A stretch of DNA of 64,000 nucleotides from Allomeiothermus silvanus DSM 9946 (GTDB lineage: Bacteria > Deinococcota > Deinococci > Deinococcales > Thermaceae): contig NC_014213.1 in the NCBI RefSeq assembly GCF_000092125.1, forward strand, positions 186,001-250,000, given 5' to 3'. The notes beneath the pieces are model-generated. The model was not told the DNA's origin. It saw only the letters and a program-made list of their open reading frames with translations, and made no database searches. The translations under genes were made by a program, and so were the position numbers. This document shows, piece by piece, positions 1 through 7,942 of this stretch (position 1 is the first letter of the stretch; each line of letters starts with the position of its first letter).

Positions 1-788
1 GTGGCGGGCTCGAGGCCCTCCCAGGTGCGCTTGGCCTTGGGCGCGAGATAGATGGGAATGATTTGGGCCTGCTCGAGTTCACCCCGAAAGGCCTCGAGGT
101 AAGCCTGACCTAGCGGGGAGAGCACCGTGTAACCGTCGGGCATCTCCTCCAGCAGTAGGCTTATCTCGGTGGGCAACCCTCCAACCCGGGACCTCACCTC
201 GGCGGTTGGGCGAAGCTCGGCGTCGATCCAATCGAAGAAATCCGTGTTCCAGGCAATTAGGTTGTTCTCCCAGCCGAAGGGAGAAGGGGGTAGCGTCACG
301 ATGTCGCCAAACCTCTCGTGGATGTAATAGACCGGAACCTTGAACACCAGACCCAGCGCGGTGGCATAGGCGATCTCGGCCTTAAAGCCCCCGGTGGCGT
401 TGATAGCCGCTGAGTGACCTTCTCGACGGGTCTGACGAATACGCCCGGCCAGCAGTTGAACGAACTGCCTCAGCCCGTAGTCCACGAAACCTTTAGCTTC
501 GTAGGCCAAGCCCTGTACCTTGAACAGCTCCGTGGGGAATCCCTTTTCGTGCAGGTATGTGGCCACCCACTCCGCGCACCAGCGCCCGTCCTCAGTGTCG
601 CTGTGCAGCAACTCCACCCGGTCACCCTCGGCCAAAATATGGCTAAGCGAGTTGGTCTCGGCGCTGGCTTTGGCCGGATCCTGGTGGATGTATTCCCGGA
701 TCTCCGAAGTGTTTTCTTTGCCAATGCCTGCGCGGGCAATATTCCCTAGTAGGCTGGTGCCGACGGTGGTGAGGAAGACAGTGCTCAT
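1..788 (-). CDS. CARF-domain CRISPR effector, possibly CARF-RelE (Cami1-like), C-terminus beyond the window
   Basis: The frame runs off the left edge with 262 codons visible; the ATG is at 786-788 on the complement behind a GGAGG ribosome binding site. The N-terminus is a CARF domain: TTVGTSLL at residues 7-14 and the ligand-loop motif NATGGFK at 130-136, as in APE2256/Csm6-like sensors of cyclic oligoadenylate. A winged-helix-like stretch follows (about 195-235). The last visible residues, from about 244 (IYLAPKAKRTWEGLE), look like the first strand and helix of RelE/ParE toxins, which would make this a CARF-RelE mRNA interferase rather than CARF-HEPN. That part rests on fewer than 20 residues. 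It was the last visible gene of the cmr operon: before the IS3 insertion its ATG overlapped the csx stop codon. CARF is well supported; RelE is inference. Confidence 0.8.
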   Translation of the reverse strand, partial: MSTVFLTTVGTSLLGNIARAGIGKENTSEIREYIHQDPAKASAETNSLSHILAEGDRVELLHSDTEDGRWCAEWVATYLHEKGFPTELFKVQGLAYEAKGFVDYGLRQFVQLLAGRIRQTRREGHSAAINATGGFKAEIAYATALGLVFKVPVYYIHERFGDIVTLPPSPFGWENNLIAWNTDFFDWIDAELRPTAEVRSRVGGLPTEISLLLEEMPDGYTVLSPLGQAYLEAFRGELEQAQIIPIYLAPKAKRTWEGLEPA

Positions 789-926
789 GAAACCTCCGGC
801 AGCTCGAGGCCCAGCGAAGAGACAGCTTTCCTAAGGCTATCGATCTTTTCTGAGACCTCTTTGGGAATGGATGCTTCAGATCGAGCTGTACTGCGCCCCT
901 AAATTTGCACCACCTCACCGGTCAGT

Positions 927-1766
927 TTAGTCAGGGCTCCCACCCCCTTTCAACAGGCTGTCCACAAAAGCTTCAGGCGTCAGGTACCCCAAGGCCGAGT
1001 GCGGACGCTTGCGGTTGTACACCTCAAAGACGAACGCCTCCACCGACGCCCGCGCCTCCTCCAGAGTCCGGTACTCCCGCAGGTCCACCCACTCCTCCTT
1101 GACGGTCCGGATCAGCCGCTCCGCGTGCCCGTTCTCCCAGGGCCTCCCCGTCCCCGCGTAGCTCAGCCTCACCCCTAGCCCCAAAAGCCGCTCCACATAG
1201 GCCCTGGAGGTGTACTGCACCCCCCGGTCCGAATGGTGCACCTCGGGGCATCCCTCCCTAAGGGCCATCTCCAGCGCCGCAAGAGCAAGCCCCTGGGACA
1301 GCCTCGGCCCCAGGGCCACCCCCAGGATCTTGCGGGTGTGGAGGTCCATCACCACCGCCAGGTAGGCCACCCCCTCCCCCAGGACCACGTAGCTCAGGTC
1401 CGCCACCCACACCTGGTGGAAGCCGGTCACCTCAAGCCCCAGCAGAAGGTTGGGCACCCCCTCCGGGAGAAGCTCTTCCGGGAGAGTGGTCCTGGGCTTG
1501 AGGGGCTTCCGGGTAAGGAGCAGGCCTTCCCTCCGCATCAGGGAGCGCACCCGCTTCTCCCCCACCCCGAAGCCCTCCCCCCGCAAGAGAGCGGCGAGGC
1601 GCCGGTATCCATACCGGGGCCAGGCCCCCGCCAGCTCCCGCAAGCGGCCTCGGAGGACCGCCTCCTCGGGATTGGGACCCTTAGACCGGTAGTAGAGGGT
1701 GCTCCGGGGCACCCCAAGGGCCCGGCACAGCAGGCGGAGGGGATAGGCCTCCTTGAGGGCCATCAC
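927..1766 (-). CDS. IS3-family transposase OrfB, DDE integrase core (copy 1)
   Basis: 279 residues. An HTH_21-like N-terminal part (about 45-85; RYGYRRLAALL) precedes the rve integrase core. The catalytic triad is visible as WVADLSYV (first Asp, about 118), HHSDRGVQYTS (second Asp, about 176) and GRPWENGHAERL (Glu region, about 205-220). It normally acts as the C-terminal part of the OrfAB fusion. No internal stop is seen, and the protein equals that of copy 2, so the element is probably active or recently so. Confidence 0.94.
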   Translation of the reverse strand: MMALKEAYPLRLLCRALGVPRSTLYYRSKGPNPEEAVLRGRLRELAGAWPRYGYRRLAALLRGEGFGVGEKRVRSLMRREGLLLTRKPLKPRTTLPEELLPEGVPNLLLGLEVTGFHQVWVADLSYVVLGEGVAYLAVVMDLHTRKILGVALGPRLSQGLALAALEMALREGCPEVHHSDRGVQYTSRAYVERLLGLGVRLSYAGTGRPWENGHAERLIRTVKEEWVDLREYRTLEEARASVEAFVFEVYNRKRPHSALGYLTPEAFVDSLLKGGGSPD

Positions 1767-2050
1767 CAGCTCCCGCCTTTCCTTTGCCGGTAGAGTCCCG
1801 AGGCTTTTTTTAGGACCTCCAGCTCCAGGGCCATCTGGCCGACCAAGCGTTCCAGTTCGCGGACGCGGGCCTCTTGTTCTGCGCAGCTATGGGAGAAGGC
1901 GGCATGGGCGTTATCCAAGAACGCCCGTTGCCACCTGTAGAGCACGGACTCTGCGACCTCGTGAGCTCGGCAGGCTTCGGCCACGGTCCTTTGACCCGAC
2001 AAGACCTCCAACACAATTTTTACCTTTTCCTTCGCTGACCACCTGCGCAT
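1763..2050 (-). CDS. IS3-family transposase OrfA (copy 1)
   Basis: 95 residues with a helix-turn-helix (about 10-50; WSAKEKVKIV, TVAEACRAHEV, VLYRWQ) that binds the IS ends, followed by a leucine-zipper-like coiled coil (about 62-85). Near the 3' end lies a run of seven A followed by G, the standard slippery site at which IS3 elements make the OrfAB fusion by -1 frameshifting; the -1 frame stays open into orfB. Stop and start overlap as ATGA. The protein is identical to the copy at 43297-43584. Confidence 0.93.
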   Translation of the reverse strand: MRRWSAKEKVKIVLEVLSGQRTVAEACRAHEVAESVLYRWQRAFLDNAHAAFSHSCAEQEARVRELERLVGQMALELEVLKKASGLYRQRKGGSW

Positions 2051-2117
2051 CTCGCTACCCCTTCAGGCTACACCCCTCGGTCTCTCTCTTGGGGTGGTCC
2101 AAATTTGGGGCAGCACT

Positions 2118-3191
2118 TCAAGCAGCTTCTCGAAAACCAAAATGCATAAGGTCGTTTCGTAAGTTCCCGAGGTCTTTCCATACGTCAATAAAAGCCTTCC
2201 AGTCATCGGGTATGGGAACATCTCCTTTCATACAGGCATTAAACCAATCTTCCACTTCTTTTCGCTTCTTGTACTGAATAGGCTGCCAACTTCCTTGCCC
2301 CTTCAACTGGGCAAATGACACCATCCACTCCCGCGCCAGGCCCAGCGCCTTCTCGTACTGGCGGTGCTTAAGGAACCAGCTCACCTGTCCAAAACTCTGG
2401 ATTAACTGGACTTGTTGAGATGCCTTATCGTCTTGAGCTATCAGACCCAGACCTTGTTCAAGGCGAGGCAGCAACAGTTTGAGCGGGGCGTGGCTCAGTT
2501 CCCACTCTTCGCCCTTTGCCCGCACGATTTTTGCCAGGGCCTTCGACGAAAGCTTCCCTGCGCGCATGGCCCGGTTGGTCGAGAGGGCTTCCGAAAGCCC
2601 AGTCAGCTCCTTAAGCGCCGAGTTCAGATGCGTATTGAGCGGCCTAGCCCCCCTGGTCTCAACCAGGGGGCGAAACTTGCTGGCGTCACCTGTCTCAAGG
2701 AAGCGGTTCGTGGCACTGGCCCAATCCAGCATGGTCATAAACGGAGTAAGGTCGAAGACCGGCGCGGTGTCGCCGGTTCTCGCCTCATAGGCCCCGTAGA
2801 GCACATACTTTAGTTGTACGGCTTTTGCCGCACGCAAGAAGCTGACCACCAGCAGTGCCAGAGTCGGCAGCGAGCGGAAGCCGTGAGTCACGTCGAACAC
2901 CAACTCGACCCCGGTGGGGATGTGCTGCTCGAGGGTGTTGAAAATTTCCCAGAATTCGGCCTCTTTTTTGCCCGATGGAATGTCAACCAGCTCGGCGCTG
3001 GGCAGGAGCTGCTTAACTGCTTGCTCGTGCTTATCCCTGGACTCTTTGGTCACGCAGATCAGCACATTAGCCTGGGGGAACCACCCGGCTAGAGCGGCTT
3101 GAAAGAACTTACTTGGGTGGGCCTTTTTATCGCCCCAGGTGTAAGCAACCTCCTTGTAGTCGTTAGTGCCCAGCATCGAGAGCAGAATCAC
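2118..3191 (-). CDS. CARF-HEPN CRISPR ribonuclease (TM1812/Csx2-Csx1 group), 3' end cut by IS3
   Basis: The N-terminal CARF-type domain carries the DxTHG signature (DVTHGFRSLP, about residue 100). The C-terminus has an Rx4H motif, RNDLMH (about 345-350), the catalytic signature of HEPN RNases. I chose the GTG at 3189-3191: it has GGAGGA just upstream and overlaps the cmr6 stop as GTGA; a longer ATG start at 3245 would overlap cmr6 by 58 bases. Expected role: RNA cleavage when cyclic oligoadenylate from Cas10 binds the CARF domain. The stop codon (2118-2120) is the first three bases of the IS3 end. Removing the IS and one AGC copy restores 32 more codons ending in an ATGA overlap with the next CARF gene. 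The HEPN motif is still encoded, so activity may survive. Confidence 0.85.
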   Translation of the reverse strand: MILLSMLGTNDYKEVAYTWGDKKAHPSKFFQAALAGWFPQANVLICVTKESRDKHEQAVKQLLPSAELVDIPSGKKEAEFWEIFNTLEQHIPTGVELVFDVTHGFRSLPTLALLVVSFLRAAKAVQLKYVLYGAYEARTGDTAPVFDLTPFMTMLDWASATNRFLETGDASKFRPLVETRGARPLNTHLNSALKELTGLSEALSTNRAMRAGKLSSKALAKIVRAKGEEWELSHAPLKLLLPRLEQGLGLIAQDDKASQQVQLIQSFGQVSWFLKHRQYEKALGLAREWMVSFAQLKGQGSWQPIQYKKRKEVEDWFNACMKGDVPIPDDWKAFIDVWKDLGNLRNDLMHFGFREAA

Positions 3192-4174
3192 GACTCCTCC
3201 AATAAATTCTGGACTTTTTGACAGCGGCTCTTTGTTGTATCCCACCGCTTCATGGCTTCCAGATGAGCCTTAATGGCCTCGAGGCTCGACCTCCTCACGG
3301 CGGGTTCTAAACGCTCGAGCTTAGGGAGATAGTCGTCAATTTTGGATAGTGCGGAGGCATCTTTGACCTGGCTCAGAACTTCTCGAGTTTGCCTTTCGGC
3401 TTCCTCTACGTGCTCCTTTAGCGACTTTGGTCTCTCAGTGACTGTGATCCTGAAGTCACTAAAATACCCATACCCTGCATTGGTCTTGCCCCCCAGCCCC
3501 AGGTGCTCCAGGCCCCACTGAAGCATCTCGGCGGCCTTGTGGGGCCAGTCCTGGGCGTTTTCGGCGGGGCAGGTGATGGGAATATGGAACTTTACCCCCG
3601 GCTTTACCGAGAGAAAGGCCACCGGGTTGGGGTCATCGAAGTCGGTGGGCCAGACTTCTCCGCCCGTGCTGTAGTAATCTGGGTGGTGCACGGTGATGAC
3701 GTCCCTCTGGAAGGGCTGGGCGCTGGCTGGATCCAGCCAGCCATCCCAGTAGACCAGATAAGCGGCGTTCCCCGGCTTCTTTTGCTTGGGGTCGGGGCCT
3801 TCGCCCAGCAGCACAGCCTTTTCTGACTCGCTCAGGCCAAATCGCGCGGCGGCCCGGCGCAAGAGCCCCTTCAGGGCGCTGCCCGGCAGGTAGGGCACGC
3901 CGTAGGTGTGGTGCAGGGTCAGGCCGTTTTCCAGGGGGCTGCTGTTGCCCAGGCCGATGGCCAGGGGGGTGCGGGTGGTGGCCTCGAGGAAGACCGCATC
4001 TTTGAGGGCTGCCTTCCAGCGCTGGAAGGCCCCTGGGTAGGCAGGGCCGATGGGGGTTTGCACGATGGCCTCGAGCAGGCTTTGCTGGTCCTGGGGTTCA
4101 AACCCTTTCAGGCCCTTGTAAAGCGCAAGCCCGGCATGGGAGATGGTCCCCAGCGCGCGCAGACTATTTCTCAT
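3188..4174 (-). CDS. cmr6: Type III-B Cmr6 (Cas7-family RAMP)
   Basis: 328 residues. RAMP features: the Gly-rich LTLHHTYGVPYLPGSALKG region (about 88-106), which is the typical Cmr6 glycine loop, and WPTDFDDPNPVAFLSVKPG (about 185-203). Cmr6 caps the Cas7-like backbone of the Cmr ribonucleoprotein that binds crRNA and cleaves target RNA. The start overlaps the cmr5 end by 11 bases and the stop overlaps the csx start (GTGA), so it is translationally coupled on both sides. The C-terminal 100 residues are charged and helical, slightly longer than usual. Confidence 0.9.
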   Translation of the reverse strand: MRNSLRALGTISHAGLALYKGLKGFEPQDQQSLLEAIVQTPIGPAYPGAFQRWKAALKDAVFLEATTRTPLAIGLGNSSPLENGLTLHHTYGVPYLPGSALKGLLRRAAARFGLSESEKAVLLGEGPDPKQKKPGNAAYLVYWDGWLDPASAQPFQRDVITVHHPDYYSTGGEVWPTDFDDPNPVAFLSVKPGVKFHIPITCPAENAQDWPHKAAEMLQWGLEHLGLGGKTNAGYGYFSDFRITVTERPKSLKEHVEEAERQTREVLSQVKDASALSKIDDYLPKLERLEPAVRRSSLEAIKAHLEAMKRWDTTKSRCQKVQNLLEES

Positions 4175-4553
4175 GGTCTTCCCCCGCTTGCACCTGGAGT
4201 ACGCTTACCGCAAAGCGCTTGAAGTACACCCACGCCTCCAGCACCCGCCGGGTGTGGTGCATGTACACAGGCGTGGGTGCCGACTGCAACGCTTCCAGCA
4301 GCTTGCCCCTAACGCCCAGCATCTCGCCGAGGTGCTCGAGCAAATGCTGGTGCGCCTGGGCCCGCTTACCGTCGCCGCTGGCTTTATCGGCGCTAAAGGC
4401 CACGGCCTGACACAGCCCGCTCTGCAGGACCATCACCGGGAAGCTGTGGCAGAGGCCGCCGTAGATGCGCTTGACCTCGGGGTCGGCCCGCTCGAGGCTG
4501 CTCACCAGCTCCAGCGCCCGCTGCATGTCCTTTTGGCTGCGTGTTTGGGACAT
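4164..4553 (-). CDS. cmr5: Type III-B Cmr5 (Cas11 small subunit)
   Basis: 129 residues, all-helical, with MSQTRSQKDMQRALELVSS at the start and a conserved RIYGGLCHSFPVMVLQSGL segment (about 29-47) typical of Cmr5, plus VYMHHTRRVLEAWVYFKRF near the C-terminus. It forms the inner filament of the Cmr complex along the crRNA-target duplex. Two bases separate it from cmr4 upstream and it overlaps cmr6 by 11 bases. Length is normal for the family. Confidence 0.9.
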   Translation of the reverse strand: MSQTRSQKDMQRALELVSSLERADPEVKRIYGGLCHSFPVMVLQSGLCQAVAFSADKASGDGKRAQAHQHLLEHLGEMLGVRGKLLEALQSAPTPVYMHHTRRVLEAWVYFKRFAVSVLQVQAGEDHEK

Positions 4554-4555
4554 GG

Positions 4556-5344
4556 CTACTCACCCCCCAACCGCCGCAACAGCCCCCGGCCCACACTGGC
4601 CTGTCCGCCTATCTGGACATAGGGCCGGTTGAGTTCCTCGAACCCATCGCCGATGGCGAAGCTCGAGAACACCGTCTCGGCGGGGATGGCCTCCTCGTAC
4701 CACAAAGCGCCGTTGGCTACGATTTTTCTCTCGTTTTCCAAGCGTACCCGGGCGATGACCTCGAGGCCCATCTCGCAAAAGTAAGCGAACACGTCGTTGG
4801 ATACCAATGCAAAGCGCCCCACAAAGTAGTTCGACTCAGCGCCAAAGACCAGTTGCCCTAGTTCCTGCGCCAGCGCTTCTGCGCCTCCGACAGTGGCGCT
4901 CAGGTCTATGTCCTCGAGGATTACCTGGTTAGCATGGACAATTTGAGTGTTCTTGGGCACGAGAGCTTCGGTCTGTCCCGGATTCGGTATCGGAGCTTTT
5001 AGCTCAGGAAGCCCCAAGGCCTTCTGGTCGCGTTTGAGCCGCTCGAGCACCAGCGGGCAGGTCAGGAGAGCAAAGGTGCCCGCATACGAGCGCACCGGCA
5101 GTAACAATAGGCGGGCATCGGTCAGGGTCAGTTCGGCTGCATTTTCTAAGGAGCCGAAAAGCCTATTGCTTTGCTCATCATCGCGCCCATCGCGCAGCAC
5201 CCCCTTAAGGCTGCTGGCCGGTATCACCGGAAAACCCGTGGCCGCTTCGCGGGCTACGGGAAGGTCAATTACGCTGCTACTGTCCTGCCCGGTGCCGGGG
5301 TGCACCGGCGTTAGGGCCTGCCAAAAGATCATCTTTGCGTGCAT
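4556..5344 (-). CDS. cmr4: Type III-B Cmr4 (Cas7-family backbone, target RNA nuclease)
   Basis: About 262 residues. RAMP motifs: LTPVHPGTGQDSS near the N-terminus and FPVIPASSLKGVLRD, the canonical Cmr4 loop bearing the Asp thought to cut target RNA at 6-nt steps. The C-terminus ends in a Gly-rich QIGGQASVGRGLLRR. Start: ATG at 5342-5344, two bases past the cmr3 stop; a GTG at 5348-5350 with a GTGA overlap is an equally plausible start. Multiple copies would make the crRNA-binding filament. Confidence 0.92.
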   Translation of the reverse strand: MHAKMIFWQALTPVHPGTGQDSSSVIDLPVAREAATGFPVIPASSLKGVLRDGRDDEQSNRLFGSLENAAELTLTDARLLLLPVRSYAGTFALLTCPLVLERLKRDQKALGLPELKAPIPNPGQTEALVPKNTQIVHANQVILEDIDLSATVGGAEALAQELGQLVFGAESNYFVGRFALVSNDVFAYFCEMGLEVIARVRLENERKIVANGALWYEEAIPAETVFSSFAIGDGFEELNRPYVQIGGQASVGRGLLRRLGGE

Positions 5345-5346
5345 GT

Positions 5347-6477
5347 TCACCACACTCCCCAAAGGGCCAGTCCAAAACCGTCCTTGCGGTCTTGCTCGAG
5401 GTCGCTAATGGGCCTGAGCCAGCTTTCCAGCAGGTCGGCGGGTTGGCCGTCCATCACCTCGAAGAAGTACACGCTGCCTGCGGGCGCCATCCAGCGCACC
5501 CGCTTGGGCCGGTTTTCCCGCAGGCTCCAGCCGCTCACCGGCTCGCGCCGCCCCACCGCGGCGGCCACCAGCTTGAGTTTCACATTGCAAAGACCTCGAG
5601 GCAGATGAAGCTCGCCGTTGCCCGATTTCTCGATCCAGCCAGGTTTCCAGCCGTGCTCGAACAGGGCTGGCGTAGCCAGCACCAGCCGCACCCGAGCACC
5701 CTTGCCCAGCTCTGCGAAGCGCTTTTTGATAGCCTCCGGGCAATCGAACCAGTAGTCCGAAAGGCTCGGCTTTACCTCCACCGCCACCGGACGGCGCTCG
5801 CCCCCCAGGTGGCCGATGGGGGCCGGGGTCTGCCCGTTGGGCAGCGAGAGCCGCACCCGCAGGCTGGCGGGCTGGTAAGTTTGGGGGTTCTCGCCCATCT
5901 CCAAAGGCCGGTAGGCCACGCTGTATAGCTGGCCTTCCTGGGCCTTGCCCTTGACGGGGTCCATGGCCACGTGCACGCGGGTCTCGGTGGGCAGACCGGC
6001 TATTTTTTGCGGTATAACCCTCTCCCCCAACAGCCAGTCCGTCATACTCTGGGCCGTCCAGAAGTTGTAGCCGGACTCGGGCTTCACGTCTTGGGTAATC
6101 TGCAAGGGCAAAAGGCCTTCCGGCAGGTCACAGCCTGCGCCTTCGGGCGGGCTAAAGGGGCGCAGCTTCATGACCTGGGGCTTCTCGTCTTGCTTGTAAA
6201 TCACCGCGTCGCGCGGGGCGGGCAGTAAAATCCCACCACCCCGAGCCAGCAGCGGCCCGCACACCTGAAGGCCGTGCAGATTTTGCAGGTGTTCCTGGGT
6301 GAACCCCTTGCCCTCGGCCAGCCCCACCTGCGTCCGCACGAAGCCCGCGACGGTGCTCGGCAAGGGCAGACTCAGGCTCCGGGCGGCGGTCTCGGTGCCG
6401 TCGGCGGCGCTAAAGGGCCTGCCGTCGCGGAAAAGCAGGGGGCCTAGGGCGTGTATTTCAAGCACTCTTTCCGGCAT
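5347..6477 (-). CDS. cmr3: Type III-B Cmr3 (Cas5-family)
   Basis: 376 residues. The N-terminal HALGPLLFRDGRPFSA is the classic Cmr3 RAMP strand, followed by LPLPSTVAGFVRTQVG. A Gly-rich LPRGLCNVKLKLVAAAVGRREPVSGW segment and a C-terminal DRKDGFGLALWG complete the family pattern. Cmr3 binds the crRNA 5' handle beside Cmr2. The start overlaps cmr2 by 20 bases and the stop lies just before or within the cmr4 start, consistent with one transcript. Confidence 0.9.
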   Translation of the reverse strand: MPERVLEIHALGPLLFRDGRPFSAADGTETAARSLSLPLPSTVAGFVRTQVGLAEGKGFTQEHLQNLHGLQVCGPLLARGGGILLPAPRDAVIYKQDEKPQVMKLRPFSPPEGAGCDLPEGLLPLQITQDVKPESGYNFWTAQSMTDWLLGERVIPQKIAGLPTETRVHVAMDPVKGKAQEGQLYSVAYRPLEMGENPQTYQPASLRVRLSLPNGQTPAPIGHLGGERRPVAVEVKPSLSDYWFDCPEAIKKRFAELGKGARVRLVLATPALFEHGWKPGWIEKSGNGELHLPRGLCNVKLKLVAAAVGRREPVSGWSLRENRPKRVRWMAPAGSVYFFEVMDGQPADLLESWLRPISDLEQDRKDGFGLALWGVW

Positions 6478-7942
6478 GCTCTTCCTCCCGAATGCCGCTC
6501 AAAAAGCGCGCAATGATGAGCTGATCCACAAAGCGAAGCAGGGCTTTGCGGTACGTGGGGGTGTCGCTGGTGGGTGCTGGAATTCGCAGATCATGGGCCT
6601 CTTTGCGGGCCAGAACCCGCAGGGCTTCCTTATGGAGATAATCGGCCCGCATGTCGTCCTGCCACTCCTGCACCAAGTCCCGGAGTTCGTGCGCGAAGCC
6701 GCGAGTAATCTGGCGATTTTGGTAGGCCTCGAGCAGCTCGTCCCAGGACAGCTCGTTCCAGGGCTGCACCACCGTGACCGGCGAGCCGCCACGGGTGTGC
6801 AGGGCTACGGCGAGTGCATTCCGTCCACCGTTCTTAGCGGCTTTCTCCGCATCCCGCGCATTTTGCAGGGAAACGGAGAGCGGCTCGCGGTAGTGCACAA
6901 TGGCAACCCCCGCCGAAAGGGTGCCCTTGACCCGGTGGCGAAACGCCTCCGAGAGTTCTTTGGCGCAGGCGATGGCTTGGTTCACTGGCAGGAGGGCCAG
7001 CACGTCGTCCCCGCCCGAATAGACCATAAAGCCCCTGTGCTTGGGCACAATTGTGCGGGCTTCCTTGGCGAAGTCATCCAGGGTTTTTGATAGCCCACGG
7101 TGGGCATCGGGGTCGTCCTGGCGGGCAATCAGCTCGCCCATGCGGTCGCCGTCGGCCACCAGAATGGCCAGGTAGGGCTGGGGCTCTGGGATATGGTCGT
7201 CGTCCTCGCCGTAGCGCTCGTCGGGCTCTGCTTCCGGCCTCCAGGAGCGCCGGGCCATGGTGCGGGTATCCACCACTTTGTCCGAGTTCAGCACCCCGTA
7301 ACAGCGCTTGAATAGCGAGATGGCGTCGAGGTGCTCGGTGGGCTTAATACGCAGGGGGCGGTGGGAGCCATCGGCTAGACGGATGCTGGCAGTGGCCCAC
7401 TGTCGAGGATCTATCACCGCTGCCCAGGAGGGGTCGAGGGGAGACTTGGGCACACCGGCGTCGTGTTGCTGGGTGGGGGCAAAATCCCGCAAAGCCTTGC
7501 GTCCGGCCAAGAGGCGCTCCACCTGAAGCCTTGCCTCCTTGTAGGCTTCCTTTTTGGGCAGCGGCGCCCAGGCGGCGTAGAACTCGAGGAAACGCCCAAG
7601 CTGCTCTTGGGCCCTTGCTTGGTCAATCAGGTTTCGCTGCTCGGCAGGGAGCTTGCGAATGGTCTCGTCCCAGAGCCTCAAGAGCCTCTCCTGAACGGCT
7701 TTTTTGGTCTCCACGGCAAGCTGCTTAGGGTCGTCCTTTACCTCGGCCAGAATCTTGTTGGCCCCGTCGGCGTTCGGGTCAGCGGGGAAGATAAGTTGGG
7801 CACCTTTATTGTGCAAAAACTGAGCCGCGTGCTTGCTCAGTTCCTGCAAAATCTGCGAACCCGCGTACAGGTCGGCGGTGCGGCGCGCGGCGGCAATGAA
7901 GTCTTGCACCGGGCCCAGGGAGATGGAGAGCAGGTGGCTCAT
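6458..7942 (-). CDS. cmr2: Type III-B Cas10/Cmr2, cyclase-competent, HD-less
   Basis: 494 residues, much shorter than typical Cmr2 of about 800 or more. The palm domain begins at once (LLSISLGPVQDFIAAARRT) and there is no N-terminal HD nuclease domain. The second palm carries an intact cyclase motif YSGGDDVLALLP (GGDD at about 310-313), preceded by ILVADGDRMGE (about 260-270). It should therefore convert ATP to cyclic oligoadenylates on target RNA binding but lack ssDNase activity. The two CARF proteins downstream are the expected receivers. It overlaps cmr1 by four bases (ATGA). Confidence 0.9.
   Translation of the reverse strand: MSHLLSISLGPVQDFIAAARRTADLYAGSQILQELSKHAAQFLHNKGAQLIFPADPNADGANKILAEVKDDPKQLAVETKKAVQERLLRLWDETIRKLPAEQRNLIDQARAQEQLGRFLEFYAAWAPLPKKEAYKEARLQVERLLAGRKALRDFAPTQQHDAGVPKSPLDPSWAAVIDPRQWATASIRLADGSHRPLRIKPTEHLDAISLFKRCYGVLNSDKVVDTRTMARRSWRPEAEPDERYGEDDDHIPEPQPYLAILVADGDRMGELIARQDDPDAHRGLSKTLDDFAKEARTIVPKHRGFMVYSGGDDVLALLPVNQAIACAKELSEAFRHRVKGTLSAGVAIVHYREPLSVSLQNARDAEKAAKNGGRNALAVALHTRGGSPVTVVQPWNELSWDELLEAYQNRQITRGFAHELRDLVQEWQDDMRADYLHKEALRVLARKEAHDLRIPAPTSDTPTYRKALLRFVDQLIIARFLSGIREEEHAGKSA

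Larger units (their letters stand above)
887..2120 (-). mobile_element. IS3-family insertion sequence, copy 1
   Basis: The element is 1234 bp, the same length as the copy at 43227-44460, and carries orfA and orfB. Imperfect 28-bp terminal inverted repeats share the core AAATTTG followed by ACCACC and begin TG / end CA as in the IS3 family. It is flanked by a 3-bp direct repeat AGC (884-886 and 2121-2123), an intact target-site duplication. It lies at the 3' end of csx and separates it from the CARF gene; the csx stop codon is supplied by the IS tip. The intact duplication shows this copy has not recombined with the second copy. Confidence 0.95.

Noticed and set aside
3192-3245. Longer start for the CARF-HEPN gene
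   Set aside because: It would overlap cmr6 by 58 bases and lacks a ribosome binding site; the GTG at 3189-3191 has GGAGGA and a GTGA overlap.
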